Shown here one piece after another: positions 43,889-52,490 of a stretch of 64,000 nt of DNA. The DNA is from Roseburia sp. 1XD42-69 (GTDB lineage: Bacteria > Bacillota > Clostridia > Lachnospirales > Lachnospiraceae), in contig NZ_RAZG01000002.1 in the NCBI RefSeq assembly GCF_003612565.1, forward strand, positions 110,477 through 174,476. The letters are read 5' to 3'. The stretch's first letter is position 1, and each line of letters opens with the position of its first letter. Position numbers and translations under genes: made by a program. The notes beneath the pieces were generated by a model. That model was not told the DNA's origin and ran no database searches. It saw only the letters and a list, made by a program, of their open reading frames with translations.

Positions 43889-43977
43889 GGATATGGATTG
43901 GCAGCGATAGAGGTACCGATTCCTTTTTTGCCCCTGGCAAAAAGGAGTGTCCCCTGTCGCTGTATCCTTTCCTGGAG
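43889..43977 (+). other. Long imperfect stem-loop between rpoZ and rimO
   Basis: Nested pairs: GGATA (43889-43893) with TATCC (43973-43977); CAGCGATAGAGG (43902-43913) with CCCCTGTCGCTG (43961-43972), 11 of 12 pairs; and an inner CCTTTTTTGCC / GGCAAAAAGG hairpin around CCT. No T-run follows. It ends just before the rimO ribosome binding site (TGGAGGCG). Confidence 0.6.
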
Positions 43978-43983
43978 GCGTAC

Positions 43984-45309
43984 ATGAAAATATTTTTTAT
44001 ATCACTGGGATGTGACAAAAATCTGGTGGATTCCGAAAATATGCTTGGCATTTTAAGGGATAAAGGGGTCACCGTGACCAGCCAGGAGCAGGAGGCGGAT
44101 GTGATTATCGTCAATACCTGCTGTTTTATAGGGGATGCCAAGGAGGAGAGCATCAACACCATCTTGGAGATGGCGGAGTACAAAAAAAACGGGAATTTAA
44201 AAGGGCTGATTGTTGCCGGATGCCTGGCCCAGCGCTACTGCGAGGAGATAAAAGAAGAAATCCCTGAGGTGGATGCCATATTGGGAACCAATTCCTGGGA
44301 TGACATATACCAGGCCGTGTGCCAGGTATTGGAGGGCAAAAGATATGAAAACAGAAAGCCTTTTACCGGGATTCCAAAGTTTTCGGAGAACCGCATCCTT
44401 ACCACGGGAGGCCATTATGCCCATCTTAAGATTGCAGAGGGGTGCGATAAGCACTGTACCTACTGCATTATCCCTAAAATCCGGGGGGAATACCGCAGCG
44501 TGCCTATGGAGGAGCTTATCGCCCAGGCGAAAAAACTTGCAGAGTCCGGGGTAAAAGAGCTGATTTTAGTGGCCCAGGAGACGACCCTTTACGGAATGGA
44601 CCTTTACGGGGAAAAAAAACTGGGAAAGCTTTTAGATGAATTAAATAAAATTCCGGGGCTCTATTGGATTCGGATTTTATACTGTTATCCCGAGGAGATT
44701 GACGATGAGCTGATTGAGGCCGTGATAAGAAATGAAAAAGTCTGCCATTACCTGGATATGCCAATCCAGCATGCCAGCGACGGCATTTTAAAGCGCATGG
44801 GAAGGCGCACCTGCAAAAAAGACATTGTGGCTGTGGCGGAGAAATTGCGGGAGCGCATACCGGATATCTGCCTTCGCACCACGCTAATCTGCGGTTTCCC
44901 AGGGGAGACACAAAAAGACCATGAGGAACTTATGGCTTTTGTCAATGAAATGGAATTTGACCGCCTGGGGGCTTTTGCCTATTCCCCTGAGGAGGGAACT
45001 CCTGCGGAGACATTTAAGGATCAGGTAAGTGACGAGGTGAAACGAACCTGGCAGGAGGAAGTGATGGAGTTACAGCAGGAGGTTTCCTATGATAAAAACC
45101 AGGAACTTTTAGGCCGGGAATTTGTGGCCTTTGTGGAGGGGAAGGTTGCCGACGAAAATGCCTATATGGGAAGGACGTACCGGGATGCGCCCAGTATTGA
45201 CGGTTACGTGTTTATCCAGACAAAGGAGACCTTAATGACCGGGGATTTGGTGAAGGTAAAAATCACCGGGGCATATGAATATGATTTGATAGGAGAGATT
45301 GTGAAATGA
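43984..45309 (+). CDS. rimO: Ribosomal protein S12 methylthiotransferase RimO
   Basis: A 441-residue radical SAM enzyme that adds a methylthio group to an aspartate of ribosomal protein S12. It has the N-terminal UPF0004 domain (FISLGCDKNLVDSENM) with three cysteines, the radical SAM cluster EGCDKHCTYCIIP, and a C-terminal TRAM domain. SLGCDKN and the SM..L opening point to RimO rather than MiaB. TGGAGGCG precedes the ATG. Its last four bases overlap pgsA. Confidence 0.95.
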   Translation: MKIFFISLGCDKNLVDSENMLGILRDKGVTVTSQEQEADVIIVNTCCFIGDAKEESINTILEMAEYKKNGNLKGLIVAGCLAQRYCEEIKEEIPEVDAILGTNSWDDIYQAVCQVLEGKRYENRKPFTGIPKFSENRILTTGGHYAHLKIAEGCDKHCTYCIIPKIRGEYRSVPMEELIAQAKKLAESGVKELILVAQETTLYGMDLYGEKKLGKLLDELNKIPGLYWIRILYCYPEEIDDELIEAVIRNEKVCHYLDMPIQHASDGILKRMGRRTCKKDIVAVAEKLRERIPDICLRTTLICGFPGETQKDHEELMAFVNEMEFDRLGAFAYSPEEGTPAETFKDQVSDEVKRTWQEEVMELQQEVSYDKNQELLGREFVAFVEGKVADENAYMGRTYRDAPSIDGYVFIQTKETLMTGDLVKVKITGAYEYDLIGEIVK

Positions 45310-45851
45310 AAATGAATTTGCCAAACAAACTGACTATGATCCGGGTTATTTTAATACCATTTTTTGTGGTTTTCCTGCTGTACCCCATGGTGGATTACAG
45401 TAATTATATAGCAACGGGAATTTTCATTGTGGCCAGCCTCACGGATCTGGCAGACGGAAAGATTGCAAGAAAATATAACCTGGTAACCAATTTCGGGAAA
45501 TTTATGGACCCCCTGGCAGATAAGCTTTTGGTATGTTCCGCTATGATTTGCCTGATTGAAACGGGACAGTTAGCTGCCTGGATTGTGATTGTCATCATAA
45601 GCCGTGATTTTATCATCAGCGGATTCCGTCTGGTGGCATCCGATAACGGGGTGGTGATTGCGGCAAGTTACTGGGGAAAGTTTAAGACTACATTTCAGAT
45701 GCTTATGATTATTGTGCTGATTTTGGACATTGATATGGAATTTTTTGACATTTTAGGTGTGATTTTGACCTATGTGGCATTGATACTTACCATCATTTCC
45801 CTTGTTGATTATATTGTGAAGAATAAACAGGTGCTAAATGAGCAAAACTGA
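45306..45851 (+). CDS. pgsA: CDP-diacylglycerol-glycerol-3-phosphate 3-phosphatidyltransferase
   Basis: A 181-residue membrane enzyme making phosphatidylglycerophosphate from CDP-diacylglycerol and glycerol-3-phosphate. The CDP-alcohol phosphotransferase motif is complete: DG..AR (LADGKIARKY) then G...D...D (FGKFMDPLADK). About five hydrophobic segments follow the N-terminal MNLPNKLTMIRV. It starts inside the rimO stop (ATGA overlap), a sign of coupling. Confidence 0.95.
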   Translation: MKMNLPNKLTMIRVILIPFFVVFLLYPMVDYSNYIATGIFIVASLTDLADGKIARKYNLVTNFGKFMDPLADKLLVCSAMICLIETGQLAAWIVIVIISRDFIISGFRLVASDNGVVIAASYWGKFKTTFQMLMIIVLILDIDMEFFDILGVILTYVALILTIISLVDYIVKNKQVLNEQN

Positions 45852-45889
45852 TTTTAGGCATTGTAAAATCAGAACAGGAGAATTTTTAT

Positions 45890-46381
45890 ATGGATGAATT
45901 TAACGCAAGGGAAGAAAAGGTGGCAGCTCTTTTAAAAGAGAAGGGGTTAAAGGTGACCACGGCGGAATCCTGCACTGGGGGCCTTATCGCGGGAACCTTG
46001 GTGAATGTGTCCGGCATTTCCAGCCAGTTTGAGGAAGGGTATGTCACCTATTCCAATGAGGCTAAGGAACGCCTGCTTGGGGTGCACCATGAGACTTTGG
46101 AAAAATTTGGGGCAGTGAGCGAGGAGACGGCAAGGGAGATGGCCCTTGGGGCAAGGCATAGGGCAGGGGCAGATATCTCTGTTATCTCCACAGGGATTGC
46201 CGGCCCCGAAGGGGGAACAAAGGAAAAACCTGTGGGCCTTGTGTACCTGGGATGTGCCTTAGGGGACAATGTGGCGGTGGAGCGCCATATTTTCCCGGGA
46301 AACAGGTGGGAAGTAAGGCATGCCTCTACCCAGGCGGCGCTGCAGTTACTGGAAAAAGTTTTGACAGAGGATAAGATATGA
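45890..46381 (+). CDS. pncC: CinA C-terminal-domain protein, nicotinamide-nucleotide amidase (PncC)
   Basis: A 163-residue protein that is only the C-terminal deamidase domain of CinA. Signature segments are TTAESCTGGLIAGTLVNVSG, VTYSNEAKERLLGV, ISTGIAGPEGGTKEKPVGLVY. It deamidates nicotinamide mononucleotide in NAD recycling. The N-terminal MoCF-like half of full-length CinA is absent, which is common. Its stop overlaps rsmD by four bases. Confidence 0.92.
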   Translation: MDEFNAREEKVAALLKEKGLKVTTAESCTGGLIAGTLVNVSGISSQFEEGYVTYSNEAKERLLGVHHETLEKFGAVSEETAREMALGARHRAGADISVISTGIAGPEGGTKEKPVGLVYLGCALGDNVAVERHIFPGNRWEVRHASTQAALQLLEKVLTEDKI

Positions 46382-46935
46382 GAATTATTGCGGGAAGTAA
46401 GCGGAGCATGCCCTTAAAAACCATAGCGGGAAAGGATACCCGTCCTACAACGGACAGGATAAAAGAGACCTTATTTAATATGATACAGGGAGAAGTCCCG
46501 GGAGCTTATTTTTTAGATTTGTTTGCCGGAAGCGGGCAGATTGGCCTGGAGGCATTGAGCCGAGGGGCAAACTTTGCCGTATTTGTGGAAAGTCAGAAGA
46601 AAGCAGCCGCATGTATTGAAGAAAATATTCACTTTACAAAATCTGACAGGGAAAGCCTTCTTTTAAAAATGGACGTGCTTTTTGCACTGCGCTCCCTAGA
46701 GGGAAAATATAAGTTTGACATTATTTTTATGGACCCGCCCTATGGGGAAAAGCAGGAGGAGGAAGTGCTGTGCTATCTGAAACAATCCACCCTCTTAAAA
46801 GAGGATGGGCTGGTGATAGCGGAAGCGGCATTAAACACCGATTTTTCCTTTGCAAAGGAGTTTGGCTTTCGGATTACAAAGGAAAAAAACTATAAAACCA
46901 ATAAACATGTGTTTTTGGTAAAAGCGCAAAAATAG
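46378..46935 (+). CDS. rsmD: 16S rRNA (guanine966-N2)-methyltransferase
   Basis: A 185-residue SAM-dependent methyltransferase. Opening [31 protein letters not shown], the SAM-binding [18 protein letters not shown], and catalytic DPPYG are all present. It methylates G966 of 16S rRNA. ATGA overlap with the CinA-type gene and 8 bp to coaD, the standard rsmD-coaD pairing in bacteria. Confidence 0.96.
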   Translation: MRIIAGSKRSMPLKTIAGKDTRPTTDRIKETLFNMIQGEVPGAYFLDLFAGSGQIGLEALSRGANFAVFVESQKKAAACIEENIHFTKSDRESLLLKMDVLFALRSLEGKYKFDIIFMDPPYGEKQEEEVLCYLKQSTLLKEDGLVIAEAALNTDFSFAKEFGFRITKEKNYKTNKHVFLVKAQK

Positions 46936-46943
46936 GAGAGTAT

Positions 46944-47429
46944 ATGAAAAAAGCAATTTATCCCGGAAGTTTTGACCCGGTAACTTTTGGGCATCAGGAT
47001 ATGATTATCCGTTCCTCCGCCATTGTGGACGAACTGGTGGTGGGCGTATTAAATAACAGGGCAAAAAATTCATTGTTTTCTGTGGAGGAACGTGTTAGTA
47101 TGTTAAAAGAGATGACCGCTTCTCTGCCCAATGTTACGGTGGATTCTTTTGACGGGCTTTTGGTAGACTATATGAAAGAACACGGGGTGTCCCTTATTGT
47201 AAGAGGGCTTAGGGCAGTTACGGATTTTGAATATGAACTGCAGATTGCCCAGACAAACCATGTGGAAAATCCCGATGTGGAGACAATTTTTTTGACCACC
47301 AATTTGCAGTATTCTTATTTGAGTTCTTCCATCGTCCGGGAATTTGCAGCTTACGGCGGAGATATTTCAAAATTTGTTCCGGCTCTGTTTATTGACAGGA
47401 TTTATGATAAATATAATATGAAAAAGTAA
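46944..47429 (+). CDS. coaD: Phosphopantetheine adenylyltransferase
   Basis: A 161-residue enzyme making dephospho-CoA from 4'-phosphopantetheine and ATP. The nucleotidyltransferase motif is [16 protein letters not shown] (TxGH form), and the C-terminal [11 protein letters not shown] holds the ISSTxxR-like ATP contacts. Size is exactly that of the family. It follows rsmD by 8 bp; AGGAG precedes the ATG. Confidence 0.97.
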   Translation: MKKAIYPGSFDPVTFGHQDMIIRSSAIVDELVVGVLNNRAKNSLFSVEERVSMLKEMTASLPNVTVDSFDGLLVDYMKEHGVSLIVRGLRAVTDFEYELQIAQTNHVENPDVETIFLTTNLQYSYLSSSIVREFAAYGGDISKFVPALFIDRIYDKYNMKK

Positions 47430-47440
47430 GGAGTGTGGCC

Positions 47441-48070
47441 ATGAACAGCAGAATTGAGCAGATTATTGAGGAAATTGAAGAATACATAGATGGCTGTAAG
47501 ATAAAACCTTTATCCAACGGTTCCCAGATTATTGTAAACAGAGAAGAAATTGATGAATTGCTGACAGAACTGCGGACAAAAACTCCCGATGAAATTAAAC
47601 GGTATCAGAAAATTATCAGCAACAAGGAGGCGATTTTGGCGGATGCCAAGACAAAGGCGGAGGAAATTATCGCCCAGGCCCAGGTGCAGACCAGCGAATT
47701 AATCAGTGAGCACGAGATTATGCAGCAAGCTTATGCCCAGGCCAACGAGGTGGTGATGATTGCCACAAAACAGGCCCAGGAGATATTGGACAATGCCACA
47801 AACGATGCCAATGCCATAAGGTTAAGCGCCATTACCTATACAGATGATATGTTAAAGGCCATGGAGGATGTGATTGCAAGCTCTATTGAGACGGCCAAGG
47901 CGAGAACGGATAATCTGGTAAATTCTCTTCAGGGTTACCTGGATATTATCACCTCCAACCGCTCAGAATTAGTTCCACAGGAATTAGATGCCAAACCTCA
48001 GCCCCAGCCCCAGGCAAACACAAAGGGGACTGCGGCATTAAATTCAGGCACACAGAATACTCCCAAATAA
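47441..48070 (+). CDS. Coiled-coil protein, DivIVA/ATPase-subunit-like
   Basis: A 209-residue protein, largely helical and Glu/Ala/Gln-rich with a long coiled coil at about residues 40-160, then a Pro/Gln tail. I start at ATG 47441 because AAGGAG is 7 bases upstream; an in-frame GTG at 47435 is too close. Homologues in clostridia are labelled ATPase or V-type H-like subunits from coiled-coil similarity only; no nucleotide motif is seen. It may help organise cell division. Its end overlaps the convergent YlbJ-type gene by 27 bp. Confidence 0.7.
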   Translation: MNSRIEQIIEEIEEYIDGCKIKPLSNGSQIIVNREEIDELLTELRTKTPDEIKRYQKIISNKEAILADAKTKAEEIIAQAQVQTSELISEHEIMQQAYAQANEVVMIATKQAQEILDNATNDANAIRLSAITYTDDMLKAMEDVIASSIETAKARTDNLVNSLQGYLDIITSNRSELVPQELDAKPQPQPQANTKGTAALNSGTQNTPK

Positions 48071-48979
48071 CCTGTAGCAGATAAAACCTAAAAGGCCGCT
48101 TATGATGGCAAAGATCAGGCGAAGAATTAGATAGCGCCTGTGGGAGAAACCACATTCTTTTGTCATGGAGCAGGTTTGGGCAAAGCCGCAAAGTCCGCCG
48201 AAGGAGGCAAAAAACAGGGCCAGTGGATAAGTAAAGCCTAAGGGAAGATGGGTATCTTTCAGATAGGAAATCCCCGTGGTGACTTCCACGCATCCTGTAA
48301 GGAGCAGGTTTACAAGGGGATAATGCCTGTTATAAGTGTGCAGCATGGAGGCAAAAATGGAAAAAAGGATGATATATCCCCCTAATTTCGTCAGAGCTTC
48401 AAAACCGTTCATAATACCGGCATCTATCATTCCAAAATCCAGATGAGGAATAGATGCCGCATTTTTTGTATTGGAGAAGGGGCGTTTTCTCAGCTTAGAC
48501 CGGGCGTAAATGCAGGGCGGCAGGTATAAAAGCAGAAAGCTTACGGGTATCAATTCCGGCAGGTTTAAAATACTTGTGAGGAGATACCCGCTGAAAAATA
48601 CAGGGCTTAGCTGGTTAAAACAAATGGCCAGAAGCTCCCCCTCCTCCCTGGTGATGGAATGTTTTACCGTTAAATCCCCGCTGATTTTACTGCCCATGGG
48701 AAATCCAAAGAGGATGCCACCTAACAGGGCAAAACAACCGTTTCTGCTGGTTTTAAACAGATGTCTGGTGAGAGGGTACAAATATTTTGTGATGAGCTGC
48801 ATATAATTGGAGTACACCAGGATGTTGGAAAGGATGGCAAGGGGCAAAAGTGCCGGGAGGAGCTTTTGATACCACAGCAAAAGTCCGTCAAATGCCGCCT
48901 TTGTGGAAATCCCGGGATGTGTTATAATAAATAAAAGTATGACAATAAATAGTAGGATAAGCAAATGATTTTTTTTCAT
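48044..48979 (-). CDS. ylbJ: Sporulation integral membrane protein YlbJ-like
   Basis: A 311-residue polytopic membrane protein of the nucleoside-recognition (Gate) superfamily. Around eight hydrophobic segments are visible, with the family segments LLPALLPLAILSNILV, GGILFGFPMGSKISGDL and NQLSPVFFSGYLL. YlbJ is made in the mother cell and needed for spore cortex formation. I start it at ATG 48979, since upstream reading overlaps the pepD leader and has no membrane signal; no good ribosome binding site precedes it, so the start is uncertain. It is divergent from pepD. Confidence 0.85.
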   Translation of the reverse strand: MKKNHLLILLFIVILLFIITHPGISTKAAFDGLLLWYQKLLPALLPLAILSNILVYSNYMQLITKYLYPLTRHLFKTSRNGCFALLGGILFGFPMGSKISGDLTVKHSITREEGELLAICFNQLSPVFFSGYLLTSILNLPELIPVSFLLLYLPPCIYARSKLRKRPFSNTKNAASIPHLDFGMIDAGIMNGFEALTKLGGYIILFSIFASMLHTYNRHYPLVNLLLTGCVEVTTGISYLKDTHLPLGFTYPLALFFASFGGLCGFAQTCSMTKECGFSHRRYLILRLIFAIISGLLGFICYRLFGSILCA

Positions 48980-49009
48980 ATAAAAATATATGAAAGGAGA
49001 AAGAAAGCT

Positions 49010-50458
49010 ATGAGTAAATTGGAAAATTTGGAACCGGAGAGGGTATTTCATTTTTTTGAAGAAATCGCCTCCATTCCCCGCGGTTCTTACCATACAAAAA
49101 GTATCAGTAATTATCTGGCGAATTTTGCAGAAAGCCGGGGGTTGGAATATTACCAGGATGATACGGACAATGTGGTGATAATCAAGGAGGCCGCAGAGGG
49201 GTACGGGGATTTGGAACCTGTGATTCTCCAGGGACACATGGATATGGTCTGTGAAAAAGAGTCTGGATGCGAAATTGACTTTTTAAACGACGGGCTGGAT
49301 TTGTATGTGGAGGGGGATTTTTTAAAGGCGAGAGGAACTACCTTAGGGGGAGATGACGGCATCGCCCTAGCCTACGCCCTGGCAATTTTGGATTCCCAGA
49401 ATTTAAAACACCCAAGAATCGAGGCCGTGTTTACCACAAATGAGGAAGTGGGGCTTTTAGGGGCAAAAGACATTGATTTGTCCATGTTGAAAGGACGTAT
49501 CCTTTTAAACATAGATTCCGATGTGGAGGGACATTTTCTCACCAGCTGTGCAGGGGGGCTTTCCGCCCACAGCCATATTCCTGTGGAATACCATACCTTA
49601 CAGGGGGTGGGAATTTCCATAAAGCTTTTTGGCCTCTCCGGCGGTCACTCCGGCGGTGAAATACAAAAGGAGCACTGTAACGCAGCCATTGCCATGGGCA
49701 GGATTTTAAAAGAGATTGAAGAAAATTGTCCTGTGGGGCTCTGTGAGCTTTCTGGGGGGTTAAAGGATAACGCCATTCCCAGGGAGGGGGAGGCTTTGAT
49801 TGCAGTACCTGGGGAAGCGAAAGATACTGTGCTTTCTGTTCTGCATACACTGGAAGGCATATTGAAAAAAGAGTATGATGTGTCAGAGCCTAAGCTTGCC
49901 CTTTTGGTGCAAGTTTTAGAGACAAAGGAGTACTCTGTTTTAAAGCCCGCTTCCATGCAGAGAGTGTTATTTTACCTTCGCAATGTGCCGGACGGGGTGA
50001 TGCACAAAAGTTTGCATATAGAAAACCTGGTGGAGACGTCCCTGAACCTTGGGATTATGGAGTTAAAGGGGGAGGAGTTTTACACCTGCACTTCCGTGCG
50101 CAGCAGCGTGGGCACAAGAAAGGAAGAACTTGCAAAAAGGCTGTGCTATCTGGTGGAATTCTTGGGGGGAGAATTTGAAATAGAGGGGGATTATCCTGCC
50201 TGGGAGTACCGCAGCGAGTCAAAGCTTAGAGAAAAGATTTCCCAAGTTTACAAAGAGATGTATGGGAAGGAGCCTGTCTTTGAGGCTATCCATGCAGGGC
50301 TGGAGTGCGGTATTTTGTCGGAAAAGATTCCTGATTTGGATGCGGTATCTTTTGGGCCGGATAATTTTGATATTCACACCCCAAAGGAGCGGTTAAGCAT
50401 ATCAAGCACAAAGCGTGTGTGGGAGTTTTTAACGGGATTTTTGGAGAAGGCCAGGTAA
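49010..50458 (+). CDS. pepD: Aminoacyl-histidine dipeptidase (peptidase D, M20 family)
   Basis: A 482-residue cytosolic dipeptidase cutting Xaa-His and related dipeptides. Zinc-ligand segments are conserved: LQGHMDMVCEK (His-x-Asp), LGGDDGIALA (bridging Asp), TTNEEVGLLGA (Glu-Glu), DSDVEG, and the late AIHAGLECG. The opening EPERVFHFFEEIASIPRGS is typical. AAGGAGA lies 9 bases before ATG 49010; the longer reading from 48965 has no site. The M23-type gene follows after 3 bp. Confidence 0.95.
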   Translation: MSKLENLEPERVFHFFEEIASIPRGSYHTKSISNYLANFAESRGLEYYQDDTDNVVIIKEAAEGYGDLEPVILQGHMDMVCEKESGCEIDFLNDGLDLYVEGDFLKARGTTLGGDDGIALAYALAILDSQNLKHPRIEAVFTTNEEVGLLGAKDIDLSMLKGRILLNIDSDVEGHFLTSCAGGLSAHSHIPVEYHTLQGVGISIKLFGLSGGHSGGEIQKEHCNAAIAMGRILKEIEENCPVGLCELSGGLKDNAIPREGEALIAVPGEAKDTVLSVLHTLEGILKKEYDVSEPKLALLVQVLETKEYSVLKPASMQRVLFYLRNVPDGVMHKSLHIENLVETSLNLGIMELKGEEFYTCTSVRSSVGTRKEELAKRLCYLVEFLGGEFEIEGDYPAWEYRSESKLREKISQVYKEMYGKEPVFEAIHAGLECGILSEKIPDLDAVSFGPDNFDIHTPKERLSISSTKRVWEFLTGFLEKAR

Positions 50459-50461
50459 TTT

Positions 50462-51100
50462 TTGAGATGGAGACAATATCTACTTGTCTTTTTACTGTTT
50501 CTAACCCTTGTCATGGGAAACTGCCTGCTCTTTGACTATTTTAAGGAACAGCAGGGGATGCTTTTCGGGGAAGATTTGAATCTGGACAGTATCCGGCAGG
50601 ATATGGTGTATTTTCCTGTGGCGGAGTCCTCCTTTGACCCATCCGGGTATCAGGTCACTTATGCGGACAGTTACGGTTCCGCCAGAAATTTTGGAGGGGA
50701 CAGAGCGCACGAGGGCTGTGATTTGATGGCTTCCTCCAACCGACGGGGACACTATCCTATTGTTAGCATTTCCGACGGGGTGGTGGAAAAAATCGGCTGG
50801 CTGAAACTGGGGGGATACCGTATCGGCATCAGAAGCCCTCATGGAGTCTATTTTTATTATGCCCATTTAAACGATTATTTCCGGGAGTTTGCCGTGGGGG
50901 ATAGGATAGAGGCCGGGGAGGTTTTGGGGTTTATGGGAGACAGCGGATACGGGGAGGAGGAGGGCACCACCGGTATGTTTCCGGTGCATCTTCACCTGGG
51001 GATTTATCTCAATGATAAGGACGGGAGAGAGAAGACCGCCAATCCCTTTCCATTTCTGCAGGAATTGGAGAAAAAGAAGATGAGATTTTATTTTGAGTAG
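50462..51100 (+). CDS. M23-family peptidoglycan peptidase, membrane-anchored
   Basis: A 212-residue protein with a TTG start and a signal-anchor helix (residues 5-25). The LytM/M23 domain has the zinc-site elements HEGCDL (HxxxD-type), GGYRIGIR, YYAHLNDY and VHLHLG. It should cut peptide cross-bridges in the wall, or regulate amidases if inactive; zinc ligands look complete. It begins 3 bp after pepD and an S4/pseudouridine synthase gene follows after 9 bp. Confidence 0.88.
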   Translation: MRWRQYLLVFLLFLTLVMGNCLLFDYFKEQQGMLFGEDLNLDSIRQDMVYFPVAESSFDPSGYQVTYADSYGSARNFGGDRAHEGCDLMASSNRRGHYPIVSISDGVVEKIGWLKLGGYRIGIRSPHGVYFYYAHLNDYFREFAVGDRIEAGEVLGFMGDSGYGEEEGTTGMFPVHLHLGIYLNDKDGREKTANPFPFLQELEKKKMRFYFE

Positions 51101-51109
51101 GAGAGAGAA

Positions 51110-51823
51110 ATGCGTCTGGATAAGCTGCTGTCGGATATGCAGGTGGGAACGAGAAGTGAAATCAAAAAATATATCAAAGCTGGTCTTGTGACGGTAAACG
51201 GTGGCGCCGCAAGTCCCCAGTTAAAAGTGGGCCCGGAGGATACCGTTACCTTTCGGGGGAAAGAGATTTCCCACAGGCCATTGGAATACTTTATGCTTTA
51301 TAAACCTGGGGACTGCGTCACCGCAAGGCGTGACAATTTTCACAAATCGGTCATGGATTTTATCGAGGATGGAAGAAAGGATCTATCCCCGGTGGGGAGA
51401 CTGGATTTGGACACCACAGGGCTTCTTCTCATTACCAATGACGGGAAACTGGCCCATGCCCTTTTAAGCCCGAAAAAGCATGTGAAAAAGCTTTACGAGG
51501 CCAGGGTAAAAGGCCGGGTCACGCAGGAGGATGTGCTAAAGTTTGAAAGCGGGGTGGATATCGGGGACGATACTCTGACAAAGCCGGCGCAGCTTAATAT
51601 TTTACAGGCGGGAGAGGAATCTCTGGTTCAAATTTCCATCACGGAAGGGCGGTATCATCAGGTAAAGCGTATGTTTTTGGCGGTGGGCAAAGAGGTTCTC
51701 ACTTTAAAACGCCTGGCTATGGGAGAACTTGCCCTGGATGAAAGCTTAGCGCCTGGAGAGTGCCGCAGGCTTACGGAAGAGGAAGTGGCAATATTAAAAA
51801 AATCGGAGGAGGTTTTATGCTAG
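51110..51823 (+). CDS. 16S rRNA pseudouridine synthase (RsuA family)
   Basis: A 237-residue enzyme with an N-terminal S4 RNA-binding domain (MRLDKLLSDMQVGTRSEIKK) and the RsuA-type catalytic motif GRLDLDTTGLLLITNDG, where the aspartate is catalytic. It isomerises a uridine in 16S rRNA, probably U516. AGGAGAGAGAA precedes the ATG. Its last seven bases overlap the next gene's start. Confidence 0.93.
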   Translation: MRLDKLLSDMQVGTRSEIKKYIKAGLVTVNGGAASPQLKVGPEDTVTFRGKEISHRPLEYFMLYKPGDCVTARRDNFHKSVMDFIEDGRKDLSPVGRLDLDTTGLLLITNDGKLAHALLSPKKHVKKLYEARVKGRVTQEDVLKFESGVDIGDDTLTKPAQLNILQAGEESLVQISITEGRYHQVKRMFLAVGKEVLTLKRLAMGELALDESLAPGECRRLTEEEVAILKKSEEVLC

Positions 51824-52488
51824 AAGGTATTAAAGCAGTAATATTTGACCTGGACGGGACACTGGTGGATTCCATGTGGATGTGGAGAAATATTGATATG
51901 GAATTTTTAGCCGAAAGAAACCTCCCTTATGAGGAGGATTTGCAGGATAAGATAGAGGGAATGAGTTTTACGGAGACCGCCAGATATTTTCAGGAATATT
52001 TTAAACTGACGGAAACTGTGGAGGAATTGAAACAAATCTGGAACGAGATGGCCATAGAAAAATACCGTCATGAAGTTCCCTTAAAAGAGGGCGCGGGAGA
52101 GTTTTTGGAATATTTAAAAGAGAATAATATAAAGATGGGAATCGCCACCAGTAATTCCAGTGAGCTGGTTCAGGCAGTTGATGCTGCCCATGGGCTAAGC
52201 CGTTACATATCCTGTGTCATCACCGCCTGTTCGGTGAATAAAGGAAAGCCGGCCCCGGATGTTTATCTGGAGGCGGCAAGGCAGTTACATGTAAATCCGG
52301 GAGACTGCCTGGTATTTGAGGATCTTGTAAAAGGCATGGAGGCAGGAAAAAACGCAGGGATGAGAGTCTGCGGCGTGGAAGATGACTATTCCCTTGGCCA
52401 GCGGGAGAGGAAGCGGAAAACCTGCGATTACTATATCCGTTCTTTTTTGGAAATTTTTGACAACACTTATGAGATTATGGAGCATTGA
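51817..52488 (+). CDS. HAD-superfamily phosphatase, beta-phosphoglucomutase-like subfamily
   Basis: A 223-residue hydrolase with nucleophile motif IFDLDGTLVDSM at residues 10-21, a helical cap domain, the Ser motif TSNSSEL, Lys in NKGKPAPDVY and acidic FEDLVKGMEAG. Substrate unknown; the cap type fits beta-phosphoglucomutase/phosphoglycolate-like enzymes. I start at ATG 51817 because GGAGG is 6 bases upstream inside the previous gene; this gives the 7-base overlap. Confidence 0.88.
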   Translation: MLEGIKAVIFDLDGTLVDSMWMWRNIDMEFLAERNLPYEEDLQDKIEGMSFTETARYFQEYFKLTETVEELKQIWNEMAIEKYRHEVPLKEGAGEFLEYLKENNIKMGIATSNSSELVQAVDAAHGLSRYISCVITACSVNKGKPAPDVYLEAARQLHVNPGDCLVFEDLVKGMEAGKNAGMRVCGVEDDYSLGQRERKRKTCDYYIRSFLEIFDNTYEIMEH

Positions 52489-52490
52489 CG

